The notes under the pieces: generated by a model
Seen by the model: only the letters and a program-made list of their open reading frames with translations
Told to the model about the DNA's origin: nothing
Database searches by the model: none
Source of the DNA: VYFG01 sp965221795
GTDB lineage: Bacteria > Pseudomonadota > Gammaproteobacteria > Arenicellales > Poriferihabitantaceae
NCBI GenBank assembly: GCA_965221795.1
Contig: OZ244914.1
Location: 434,001 to 498,000 of the forward strand
Reading direction: 5' to 3'
DNA: 64,000 nt
Made by a program: the position numbers and the translations under genes
Shown here: in pieces, positions 43,635 to 52,278 of the stretch
Position numbering within the stretch: the stretch's first letter is position 1
How the letters are laid out: each line of letters begins with the position of its first letter

Positions 43635-44098
43635 TTTCAGCCTCCGGTTTGGTTAAACGCTTCAGAATGTTATACGCAAACAATCTCCTGTTCAAGAGTG
43701 GTGCAATGGTACACCGCATGTCCCAAAGCCCGAAGATATCTATCTTCGACAGGGATTCGTTCTGATTGGCCTGTCAGGATGTCATTCCTAAGCTGTGGCA
43801 AAAGCACGATCAAGCGCGGTTGCGAAGATCTATAAGCCAACTGCTCAATGACTGGAATTTCCACGCATTAGTAGAGATTCTAACGCTCCTCACGGTGCGT
43901 AAAACGATGGGAACGCCCTTCCGTTTCATACCCATTTCCTTCACACCACGCTTGGTAGGATGCGCCATGTCAGTTGCAGGCAAGTTGGCGTGGCAACCGA
44001 ATCGGTGCCACTAGGTTCACAGGGCCGTCTCCGGTATCATGCATATTCCACAACTCGTCTTGGACTTTGATATTGTCTAAGCCTCTCGGAACAAGCTG
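43635..44098. other. Intergenic stretch with a possible gene remnant
   Basis: A minus-strand frame at 43670-43864 ends YLRALGHAVYHCTTLEQEIVC. This resembles the start of small hypothetical proteins with the pattern ALGRAVYxxxxLEW, but it stops early. It may be a remnant. Otherwise nothing is recognisable before mpl. Confidence 0.35.
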
Positions 44099-45463
44099 TT
44101 GAACATTTTCATTGCTGGCATCTGTGGCACCTTTATGGCCGGAATTGCACAACTGGCTCAGACACTGGGCCACAGAGTCCGGGGATGTGACGCCCACACC
44201 TATCCTCCTATGAGTGATGTGTTGGCCAATGTCGGGATTGAAGTACAGCAGGGATACCAGCCAGCACACCTGGATGCGGATACGGACCAGGTCATCATTG
44301 GAAACGCACTCTCCAGGGGAAACCCGCTGGTGGAAGCAGTCCTGAATCGTCGCATCACGTACCGCTCCGGGCCTGAATGGCTTGCAGAGCATGTGCTACC
44401 GAACTATCGCGTCATTGCAGTCGCTGGCACTCACGGCAAAACATCCACCGCTTCCATGGTCGCATGGATCCTCGAGTATGCAGGCCAAAACCCGGGGTTT
44501 CTCATTGGGGGCAAACCCGAGAACTTCACATGTACTGCTCGCATGGGTAAGGGGGAGGACTTTGTGATTGAAGCAGACGAATATGACACTGCATTTTTTG
44601 ACAAGCGGTCAAAATTCCTCCATTACAGCCCGCAAATTGCCGTGCTCAACAATCTGGAATTTGACCATGCGGATATCTTTGACAGCCTGTCGCAAATCCA
44701 GCGGCAGTTCCATCAACTGATCCGAATCATTCCAGGCAATGGTCGTGTGATCGTCAATTGCGATGACCGGAATCTTGAGCAGGTTCTTGATCTCGGACTG
44801 TGGTCGAAGAGAGTGGACTTTGCCCTGGAGAATTCACAGGCAGTCTGGCGGGCAGTGGCCATCAAGCCCTCCGCACAGGCATTCGATATCATGTTCGGGG
44901 AACAGGTTCTGGGTTCCGTTCACTGGAACTGCATTGGATCCCACAACATGCACAACGCACTGGCGGCCATCGTCACGTCATGCGAAGCTGGGGTCCCCCT
45001 CTCTACTGCTTGCGCGGCGCTGGGACACTATCGTGCCAACCAGAGGCGATTGCAATGCCTGTATGAATCTGCGCAAATGATCCTGTTTGAGGATTTTGCC
45101 CACCACCCTACCGCAATTGCACATACGCTGGATGCATTGCGCACCCGTTATCCGGACTATCGCCTGGTAGCGATTGTAGAGCCCCGATCCAATACGATGC
45201 GCCTTGGGCATGCGCCAGAAGCGATGGGGCACGCAATGTCCATAGCCGATGAAACCATTGTTTTTATGAGTCGGCACCTGTCTTGGGATCCAGCTTCTCT
45301 GCCGGGAAAAGGCGCGATCCGGATCATCTCTGAACCGGAACAGGTGATTGCACATGCCCTGGAAATCGCCAGTGGGAAGACCGTATTCGTTGCCATGAGC
45401 AATGGAAGCTTCGACGGCATACCCGAAAAACTGAAAACCGAATTGCAGGCCTTGGTACACTGA
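44099..45463 (+). CDS. mpl: UDP-N-acetylmuramate:tripeptide ligase Mpl
   Basis: This 454-residue Mur-ligase-type enzyme rejoins recycled murein tripeptide to UDP-MurNAc in cell-wall recycling. It starts MNIFIAGICGTFMAGIAQLAQTLGHRVRGCDAH at a TTG (44099), with a weak GGAA upstream. It carries the ATP loop VAGTHGKTSTASM, the metal-site stretch EADEYDTAFFDKRSKFLHY, NLEFDHADIFDSL and the C-terminal EDFAHHPTAIAHTL and VEPRSNTMRLG. The length is normal for Mpl, which distinguishes it from MurC. Confidence 0.95.
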   Translation: MNIFIAGICGTFMAGIAQLAQTLGHRVRGCDAHTYPPMSDVLANVGIEVQQGYQPAHLDADTDQVIIGNALSRGNPLVEAVLNRRITYRSGPEWLAEHVLPNYRVIAVAGTHGKTSTASMVAWILEYAGQNPGFLIGGKPENFTCTARMGKGEDFVIEADEYDTAFFDKRSKFLHYSPQIAVLNNLEFDHADIFDSLSQIQRQFHQLIRIIPGNGRVIVNCDDRNLEQVLDLGLWSKRVDFALENSQAVWRAVAIKPSAQAFDIMFGEQVLGSVHWNCIGSHNMHNALAAIVTSCEAGVPLSTACAALGHYRANQRRLQCLYESAQMILFEDFAHHPTAIAHTLDALRTRYPDYRLVAIVEPRSNTMRLGHAPEAMGHAMSIADETIVFMSRHLSWDPASLPGKGAIRIISEPEQVIAHALEIASGKTVFVAMSNGSFDGIPEKLKTELQALVH

Positions 45464-45548
45464 CTCCGGTATTGATCGGAACTTGCCCTGAGCGAGACGG
45501 TCAAACCGATCCATTATGATTGTCGCAATGCTCGAAGAATTTTGACCC

Positions 45549-46193
45549 ATGAAACAGTACCGGTTCGCTCCACTTTTTACCTTGATGTGCCTCATCTTCT
45601 CCATCCCGGCCTTGGCACAGGACCACGAATTCCAGGAGGGCGGGCAGTATGAGCGGCTGAACGAAGCCCAGCCCGTACAGACAGGAGATAGAATCGAAGT
45701 GGTGGAGATGTTCTGGTACCGCTGCCCTCACTGCTACCGTCTTGAGCCATATCTGGAAAAATGGTCGAGCAGCAAACCCGAAAATGCCGAACTGGTTCCG
45801 ATCCCGGCGATCCTCTCGGACAGTTGGGAATTCCATGCAAAGGTGTATTATACCTTTGAAGCATTGGGGTTTATGGAGGCACTCCACACAAAATTCTTTG
45901 ATGCCATTCACCGGAACCGGGTCCGGTTCACTTCACCCGAGCAGGTGCAGGCCTGGGTGGGAGAACAGGGCTTCGACAATCGCAAATTTGTCGACACGTT
46001 CCATTCATTTGCGGTCACCAGCAAAACCAATTCATCCCGGCTCAAAACCCGGGATTATGGGATCAGCGGCGTACCGGCGGTCATCGTGGATGGCAAGTAT
46101 CTCACCAATGTCGCCATGGCAGGCGGCCACGAAGAACTGCTGAAGGTCATCAATTTCCTGGTTGACAAGGCTGCTACCGAACGCAATCTCTGA
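45549..46193 (+). CDS. dsbA: DsbA-type thiol:disulfide oxidoreductase
   Basis: This 214-residue periplasmic protein has a signal peptide (FAPLFTLMCLIFSIPALAQ), the active site FWYRCPHCYRLEP (Cys59, Pro-His, Cys62) and the cis-proline loop ISGVPAVIVDGKYL. The helical insert is normal for DsbA. It forms disulfides in exported proteins, such as the outer-membrane proteins in this genome. The partner DsbB is not in the window. It follows mpl after 85 bp. Confidence 0.94.
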   Translation: MKQYRFAPLFTLMCLIFSIPALAQDHEFQEGGQYERLNEAQPVQTGDRIEVVEMFWYRCPHCYRLEPYLEKWSSSKPENAELVPIPAILSDSWEFHAKVYYTFEALGFMEALHTKFFDAIHRNRVRFTSPEQVQAWVGEQGFDNRKFVDTFHSFAVTSKTNSSRLKTRDYGISGVPAVIVDGKYLTNVAMAGGHEELLKVINFLVDKAATERNL

Positions 46194-46324
46194 ATCAGGC
46201 CTGATGGCTGCATTCGCAGCAAGGTTTTGTGTGGACCGTTTGCCCATTGCCGGGAAGACGGGATGAGCCTTCGGGAAGATCACAGGGCCTGCATGCGAAC
46301 TTGTGGAATCTTACTTCCAAGCAG

Positions 46325-48121
46325 TCAACACGCAATCAAGTCGGCGGCCTGGCCTTGTGACAATAGCGCACCACTTTCCTCGATCACGACCTTCCACCTG
46401 GCAACTTCAGGCATTTCGGAAGCATAATAGTATTCTGCGCACCGAATCTTGGTTTCAAGGAAGGCGGTTCCCAGATACCCTTCCACTCCCTCTTTCAGGA
46501 GTCTGGTAGCTCGCTGGGCAGATTTGGCCATCAGCCAGCCACAAGTGATCACCCCCCATAGCCGCAGATACGGATCAGCCACGGCAGCCACCTGCCGCAT
46601 GGAAGACGAGGCCGTGAGGAGCAAACGGTCAGAAGCCTCCGCCAGCACCACCAAGGCCTCCTGCAAGCGATGGCGCATTGCGTCATCAATCGCATCAAAG
46701 CCTGCCACTTCCTGGGAGATGGCTTGTATCACCCGATGGATCATCTGCCCTTCATCACGGACCAGCTTACGGCCAACCAAATCCAGTGCCTGGATGCCAG
46801 TGGTACCTTCATAGATCGGCGTAATTCGCTGATCCCGATAGAACTGCGCCGCACCCGTTTCTTCGATAAAGCCCATCCCGCCGTGAACCTGGAGTGCCAA
46901 AGACACGTTCTCCAATCCAAGTTCAGTGGCATAGGCTTTGACAATCGGGGTCAGGACTTCCACCATGTCAACGGATGCCGCCTGAACTGACGGGTCAGGA
47001 TGACGGTGTGACTTGTCCATGTATGCGGCGGCCACCAGGCCAAGTGCACGCAGGGATTCATTGCGACACTTTTGGGTCCACAGATTCCGCTGTATATCTG
47101 GGTGGTCCAGGATCACCACTCGGTTCCCGGAGGGATTGTCGATGGCTTTTCCCTGGGTACGCTCGGACGCATAATGAACCGCTTTCTGGTAGGCCCGCTC
47201 TGCCACCGCATAACCCTGCACCCCCACAGAATGGCGTGCCAGATTCATCATGGTGAACATGTACTGCAGCCCTTTGTTTTTCTCACCCACCAGTTCTCCA
47301 ATGGCACCGTGCGCAGCCCCATAGTTCAGGACCGCGGTCGGGCTTGCATGAATACCCAGCTTGCGTTCCAGCGAGACGGTTTCAATATCATTGGACACGT
47401 TCCACTTCCCATCCGGACCCGGCAGATACTTGGGGACAATGAAAAGAGAAATACCCTTGACCCCTTCCGGTGCATCGGGAGTGCGCGCCAACACAAGGTG
47501 AATGATATTTTCTGTCAGATCGTGGTCCCCATAGGTGATGAAAACCTTCTGGCCGGTAATCCGGTAGTGGTCACCGTCTGGAATGGCCCGGGTACGAATA
47601 CCCGCGAGGTCAGAGCCCGAATGGGCCTCGGTCAGGTTCATGGTACCCGTCCATTCTCCCGAGACCAACTTGTCGAGAAACTGTTGTTTCTGCCCTTTAG
47701 AGCCATGGAGAAAGATGGCTTCTACCGCACTTTGGGTCAGCAGCGGGCATAAGGCAAAAGCCATGTTGGCAGATTCCCAGATTTCATTGGTGGCGGTCGT
47801 AAACAGCCATGGCAAATTCTGCCCCCCGAAATCTTCGGCAAATGGCAGGCTATTCCAGCCTCCTGCCACAAACTGGGCATAGGCGGATTTCCATCCATCC
47901 GCCGTCCTGGCATGGCCATTCTCCAGCCGAACCCCTTGACGATCACCAACTACATTCAGAGGGGCCAACACGTCACAGGCAAATTTCGCCGCTTCTCCCA
48001 GAATCGCTTGCAACATGTCCGGAGTCGCGTCTTCGAACCCCGGCAGTGATTGCACTTCCGCCAAGCCAGCCAGCTCTGTGCAGGCAAAATAGAGATCTTT
48101 TTCGGGAACCGTATACGTCAT
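46325..48121 (-). CDS. Acyl-CoA dehydrogenase (DmdC-like, with C-terminal extension)
   Basis: This 598-residue flavoenzyme has the acyl-CoA dehydrogenase signatures TMNLTEAHSGSDLAGIRTRA, QKVFITYGDHDL, ERKLGIHASPTAVLNYG, MNLARHSVGVQG and HGGMGFIEETGAAQFYRDQRITPIYEGTTGIQA. It also has the extra C-terminal domain of the longer group that includes DmdC (3-methylmercaptopropionyl-CoA dehydrogenase). The catalytic Glu is in the YEGTTG segment. The group also handles medium and branched acyl-CoAs, so the dimethylsulfoniopropionate role is only one option. The same-strand neighbour upstream is mmsA (258 bp gap), which suggests a shared branched-chain or propionate-type pathway. Confidence 0.85.
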   Translation of the reverse strand: MTYTVPEKDLYFACTELAGLAEVQSLPGFEDATPDMLQAILGEAAKFACDVLAPLNVVGDRQGVRLENGHARTADGWKSAYAQFVAGGWNSLPFAEDFGGQNLPWLFTTATNEIWESANMAFALCPLLTQSAVEAIFLHGSKGQKQQFLDKLVSGEWTGTMNLTEAHSGSDLAGIRTRAIPDGDHYRITGQKVFITYGDHDLTENIIHLVLARTPDAPEGVKGISLFIVPKYLPGPDGKWNVSNDIETVSLERKLGIHASPTAVLNYGAAHGAIGELVGEKNKGLQYMFTMMNLARHSVGVQGYAVAERAYQKAVHYASERTQGKAIDNPSGNRVVILDHPDIQRNLWTQKCRNESLRALGLVAAAYMDKSHRHPDPSVQAASVDMVEVLTPIVKAYATELGLENVSLALQVHGGMGFIEETGAAQFYRDQRITPIYEGTTGIQALDLVGRKLVRDEGQMIHRVIQAISQEVAGFDAIDDAMRHRLQEALVVLAEASDRLLLTASSSMRQVAAVADPYLRLWGVITCGWLMAKSAQRATRLLKEGVEGYLGTAFLETKIRCAEYYYASEMPEVARWKVVIEESGALLSQGQAADLIAC

Positions 48122-48379
48122 CTATTAGACCATCGCCATTGGGGAACCCTGCACAGGGATCAGGAAGCTTCTTTGCGGAGGATTATCGTTCACTGCCGGC
48201 ATGATAACGGTTTTTGGCCCATCCTGATACGGATCGATATCATTTTCGGAATTGGCCCTCACATGGAGCAACTTGTAGGTGCGAGAACGGTCTTTAGCAT
48301 CAGCCAATAGCAATTATACGAAAGCCCATCATGCAACAACCCCCTACGGTTACTTCCGCCCACGCCATGCAGAATCTTC

Positions 48380-49897
48380 TTAATGCTCCCCTCCGGCGCG
48401 AAAATTGAACACCGCACCGGAACGAATGCCCGATGGCCAGCGCGAGGTGATGGTTTTCAGCTTGGTGTAGAAATGAACACCCTCAGGGCCATGGATCGCA
48501 TGATCCCCGAACAACGACCGCTTCCATCCGCCAAAGCTATGAAACGCCAGCGGCACCGGGATTGGTACGTTGATGCCGACCATACCAATCTGGATTCTGT
48601 GACTGAAGTCACGTGCGGCATCCCCATCGCGGGTAAAGATCGCGGTCCCATTGCCATATTCATGTTCACTGATCATCCTGACCGCTTCTTCATAGGATGC
48701 AGCCCGCACAATGGACAGGACGGGGCCGAATATTTCATCGGTATAGATGCTCATATTACTCTTCACCTTGTCGAAGATCGTCGCACCCACGAAGCAGCCG
48801 TCTTCATACCCTGAAATCTGCATACCGCGACCATCCCGCACCAATTCCGCTCCCTCTTTCACCCCCTGATCAATATACCCCAGGATACGAGATTGTGCTT
48901 CCGGGGTAATCACCGGGCCCATCTCCGCAGTTGGATCGGTGTACGGCCCCACTTTCAGTGCTTCCACCTTGGGTTTTATCTGCTCAATGATCCGGTCGGC
49001 CGTATCATCGCCCACCGTCACCACTACAGAAACCGCCATGCATCGCTCTCCGGCAGAACCATACGCGGCCCCCATGATTGCGTCCACCGCCTGGTCGATA
49101 TCCGCATCCGGCATCACCAACATGTGATTCTTTGCCCCACAAAGGGCCTGAACACGCTTATTGTGTGTGGTACCGGTTTGATAGATGTACTGACCAATTG
49201 CCGTGGAGCCAACAAAGCTGACCGCTTGCACTCTCGGATCCATCAACAAGGTATCGACCGCCTCCTTATCTCCGTTCACGACATTGAGGACACCGTCCGG
49301 CAATCCGGCTTCGGTCATCAGTTCCGCCAACAGTAGCGGGCATGAAGGATCTTTTTCCGAAGGCTTCAGCACGAATGTATTGCCACAGGCAATGGCCATC
49401 GGAAACATCCACATGGGTACCATCGCCGGAAAATTGAAGGGGGTGATTCCTGCACACACTCCAAGGGGTTGCCGGACACTCCAGGAGTCCACTCCTGCGG
49501 CCACATTTTCGGAGTATTCCCCCTTTAGCAGCTGTGAAATCCCGCAGGCATACTCGACGACCTCCAACCCCCGAGTAATCGAACCCTTCGCATCTTCCAG
49601 AATCTTGCCATGTTCCTTCGAAACCGCCTCCGCCAGCCTGTCCATATTGGAGCGAACGAGATCACGGAAGGCGAACATAATTTGTGCACGACGTCCCGCT
49701 GGCACCTCAGACCATGCCGGAAAGGCGTCGAATGCGACTCCAATCGCACTTTCGACCTCTGCCCGGTTGGCCAATGGCACCTGTTGGACCACTTTGCCCG
49801 TGGACGGATTATAAATGGGGCCCGTCCGTCCACTCTTTCCGGGAACCTGTTTGCCTCCAATGTAGTGGTGCAGGGAGGGGTTTATGGATGGATTCAT
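48380..49897 (-). CDS. mmsA: CoA-acylating methylmalonate-semialdehyde dehydrogenase
   Basis: This 505-residue aldehyde dehydrogenase has the MmsA pattern: LGVCAGITPFNFPAMVPMWMFPMAIACGNTFVLKPSEKDP, FVGSTAIGQYIY, LCGAKNHMLVMPDADIDQA and the catalytic Cys in GSAGERCMAVSV. The absence of the usual Glu base with the GAKNH signature marks the CoA-acylating subgroup. It converts methylmalonate or malonate semialdehyde plus CoA to propionyl- or acetyl-CoA in valine, beta-alanine or inositol breakdown. It is transcribed divergently from a MocR regulator (362 bp gap). Confidence 0.94.
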   Translation of the reverse strand: MNPSINPSLHHYIGGKQVPGKSGRTGPIYNPSTGKVVQQVPLANRAEVESAIGVAFDAFPAWSEVPAGRRAQIMFAFRDLVRSNMDRLAEAVSKEHGKILEDAKGSITRGLEVVEYACGISQLLKGEYSENVAAGVDSWSVRQPLGVCAGITPFNFPAMVPMWMFPMAIACGNTFVLKPSEKDPSCPLLLAELMTEAGLPDGVLNVVNGDKEAVDTLLMDPRVQAVSFVGSTAIGQYIYQTGTTHNKRVQALCGAKNHMLVMPDADIDQAVDAIMGAAYGSAGERCMAVSVVVTVGDDTADRIIEQIKPKVEALKVGPYTDPTAEMGPVITPEAQSRILGYIDQGVKEGAELVRDGRGMQISGYEDGCFVGATIFDKVKSNMSIYTDEIFGPVLSIVRAASYEEAVRMISEHEYGNGTAIFTRDGDAARDFSHRIQIGMVGINVPIPVPLAFHSFGGWKRSLFGDHAIHGPEGVHFYTKLKTITSRWPSGIRSGAVFNFRAGGEH

Positions 49898-50259
49898 ATG
49901 TGCTCACCTTTGGGTACGTGTTCGACACTCCGTCCTGACTGACTGATGCATACAGTATAAGCGGACAACCTTTGGGCCGCAATTTCTCTCTCATCCCACG
50001 CTTACCAAAACTGCCATCCTTCTCTCACTGTCCGGGTTCGGAAGCCGGGCTTCCATAGTCTCAGAATGATACAGGGCAAACACTGGCTCATGCCGCCCGA
50101 ATCACCAGAACCAGTCATACCGAAATCTTTCCCATGTGAACTCGACCGATCAAGGCCAACAGGGCGCGGACGTTACGCCTTGTAAGGCATGCGGACCGAG
50201 CCAGCCATCGCTGGATCGATTCTACAATTCTTGTTTTCGGTGCTGGTGGGTCGCTTACA
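49898..50259. other. Intergenic region between divergent mmsA and the MocR regulator gene
   Basis: These 362 bases hold no gene I can support. It is the natural place for the promoters of both genes and for MocR binding sites, but I could not see a convincing direct repeat. Confidence 0.5.
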
Positions 50260-51750
50260 ATGTCCAGGGTATCACTTTCCAGGGCTCCCAGGTTGATCAC
50301 ATACCTTTTTGAACTTCCCCATCCGAGTCAGGGTACGCTCCAAACCCGCATCCAGACTATGTTGGTCAATGCCATCCTGGCAGGCCATCTTGAGCCCGGC
50401 AGTGCCTTGCCTTCCAGTCGCAAGCTGGCACGTCAACTGAAAGTCGCCCGCAACACCGTCATTCATGCCTACCAGCATCTTGTCGATGAAGGCTTCCTGA
50501 TTTCCCGGGCGCGTAGCGGATTTTTTGTCAATCCGGAAATCCTGCGTGGTCGAGCACCGGTTGCTACGGAAAGAAACCCTGCAGGAAATGGCATCCCATG
50601 GGATGAGAAACTGGTACTCACTCCTACTGTCATGCGACAGAATCTGAAACCAGTCCATTGGTATCGCTACCCCTATCCATTTATATGCGGGCAATACGAC
50701 CGGCAACTGTTCCCCATTACCGATTGGCGTGAGTGTTACCGGGAAGCGGCCGCTATCAGTGCGATCCATGGGTGGGCCAGGGATCAGGTAGACCGTGATT
50801 ACCCGGAACTGATTGACCAGATCCATCTCAAACTGCTGCCGCGGCGTGGGGTCTGGGCCAACCCTGACCAGATTCTGGTCACTGTCGGTGCCCAGCAGGG
50901 ACTGTTTCTTGTGGCACAACTGCTGCTCGACAACCATCGACACATGGGATTCGAGTCGCCCGGCTACGTCGATGCCGAAAACACATTCCGGATCTTCACC
51001 CCACATCTGAGTCCGCTACCGGTGGATGAAGAGGGATTGGTTCCAGATGGTCAGTTCGCTGCGTGCGACCTGGTGTATACGACTCCCAGTCATCATTATC
51101 CCACCACGACCACAATGCCCCGCAGGCGTCGTCAGGAGTTACTGGAGTTGGCTCGGAAACATGACGTGCTGATCCTGGAAGACGACTATGAATCCGAATT
51201 TAACTACGTCGGGGAACCGACGCCTGCCCTGAAGAGCCTGGATGAAGATGGGCGGGTCATTTACATCGGCAGCCTGTCCAAAACACTGGCACCGGGCATT
51301 CGCCTCGGATTCATGGTCGGCTCCCGAGAACTGATTGACCAGGCACGGGCGCTCCGGCGACTGATGATGCGCCATCCACCGAGCAATAACCAGTTTGTGA
51401 TTGCAGAGTTTCTGAAAAGGGGGTACCACGATTCGCTGATCAACCGGCTGCGCCAAACCCTGCATCAACGCTGGAGATTACTGGGGGACTTGGTGGAGGA
51501 ACACCTTCCCGGTGCCAGCCGCCGACCCACCTTCGGGGGGTCGGCTCTTTGGGTCGAAGGGCACAAATCGCTGGATGCCGACCAACTCCTGCGACAAGCC
51601 CAGCAAGAGGGGATCCTGTTTGAACCCGGCCGAGTGTTTTTCCATGGGAAGAACCGGCCCACTCATTTTTTTCGATTGGGCTTCTCTTCCATTCCAACAG
51701 AACACATTGAACCAGGGATTGAGAAGTTATGCGCTCTGATTAATGACTGA
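50260..51750 (+). CDS. MocR/PdxR-family transcriptional regulator
   Basis: This 496-residue protein has an N-terminal GntR winged helix (residues about 25-95: LQTRIQTMLVNAILAGHLEPGSALPSSRKLARQLKVARNTVIHAYQHLVDEGFLISRARSGFFVN) and a class I aminotransferase-like domain. That domain includes VTVGAQQGLFLVAQLL, YTTPSHHYPTTTTMP, ILEDDYESEFNY and the PLP-lysine segment YIGSLSKTLAPGIRLGFMV. Such regulators sense PLP or an amino compound and often act on a divergent gene. The divergent mmsA is the obvious candidate target. Confidence 0.93.
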   Translation: MSRVSLSRAPRLITYLFELPHPSQGTLQTRIQTMLVNAILAGHLEPGSALPSSRKLARQLKVARNTVIHAYQHLVDEGFLISRARSGFFVNPEILRGRAPVATERNPAGNGIPWDEKLVLTPTVMRQNLKPVHWYRYPYPFICGQYDRQLFPITDWRECYREAAAISAIHGWARDQVDRDYPELIDQIHLKLLPRRGVWANPDQILVTVGAQQGLFLVAQLLLDNHRHMGFESPGYVDAENTFRIFTPHLSPLPVDEEGLVPDGQFAACDLVYTTPSHHYPTTTTMPRRRRQELLELARKHDVLILEDDYESEFNYVGEPTPALKSLDEDGRVIYIGSLSKTLAPGIRLGFMVGSRELIDQARALRRLMMRHPPSNNQFVIAEFLKRGYHDSLINRLRQTLHQRWRLLGDLVEEHLPGASRRPTFGGSALWVEGHKSLDADQLLRQAQQEGILFEPGRVFFHGKNRPTHFFRLGFSSIPTEHIEPGIEKLCALIND

Positions 51751-52278
51751 TTATCTCCGATCGGATTGATTGCCATCTGGCAAAGGGGGGGCTGTCTGCG
51801 ATGCAGCTACCAAAGCGGGATAAAAAAGTGGAATGGCGGCGGGCCGAAACATCCACTGCGTCATCACTGGAACAGGCAGGGGATGGAAGATCGCACTCTG
51901 GAATTTGCGGCCACAAAACTTCGTTCACCCCCTTCCCGGCATATGACTTTCTCCGGGAAGCATGGTTGGATCAAGATCGCATTTGCTGTTAGCCAGAGTG
52001 GGGTTTCCCAACGCATTCAACCGATCTCCCATTCGGGATCGGCCCCAGTAAGGGCTTGACCGTACCAAGGCGCAGTCATTCTCCGATAATCATGTCCCCG
52101 GGCGGGCAGCTACCTGCCTTTTTCCATCAAGGCATCATCATTGCAAACCGCGGGCAGTCGTATGTAGCGAATAGGCATAGTGTGGTCAGGCGCATGATGC
52201 CTTCATAGAATGCCTTCGATACCCCTTATGCCCAAAAGTCAGCTGCGAATCAGTGAGCATGCACTACCCATGGCCCTC
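51751..52278. other. Intergenic stretch without a recognised gene
   Basis: I can support no gene in these 528 bases. A short plus-strand frame (MEDRTLEFAATKLRSPPS) is too short and unlike anything known to me. The region lies between the convergent MocR gene and polB, so terminators are expected, but none is clear. A G7 run is at 51785-51791. Confidence 0.5.
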
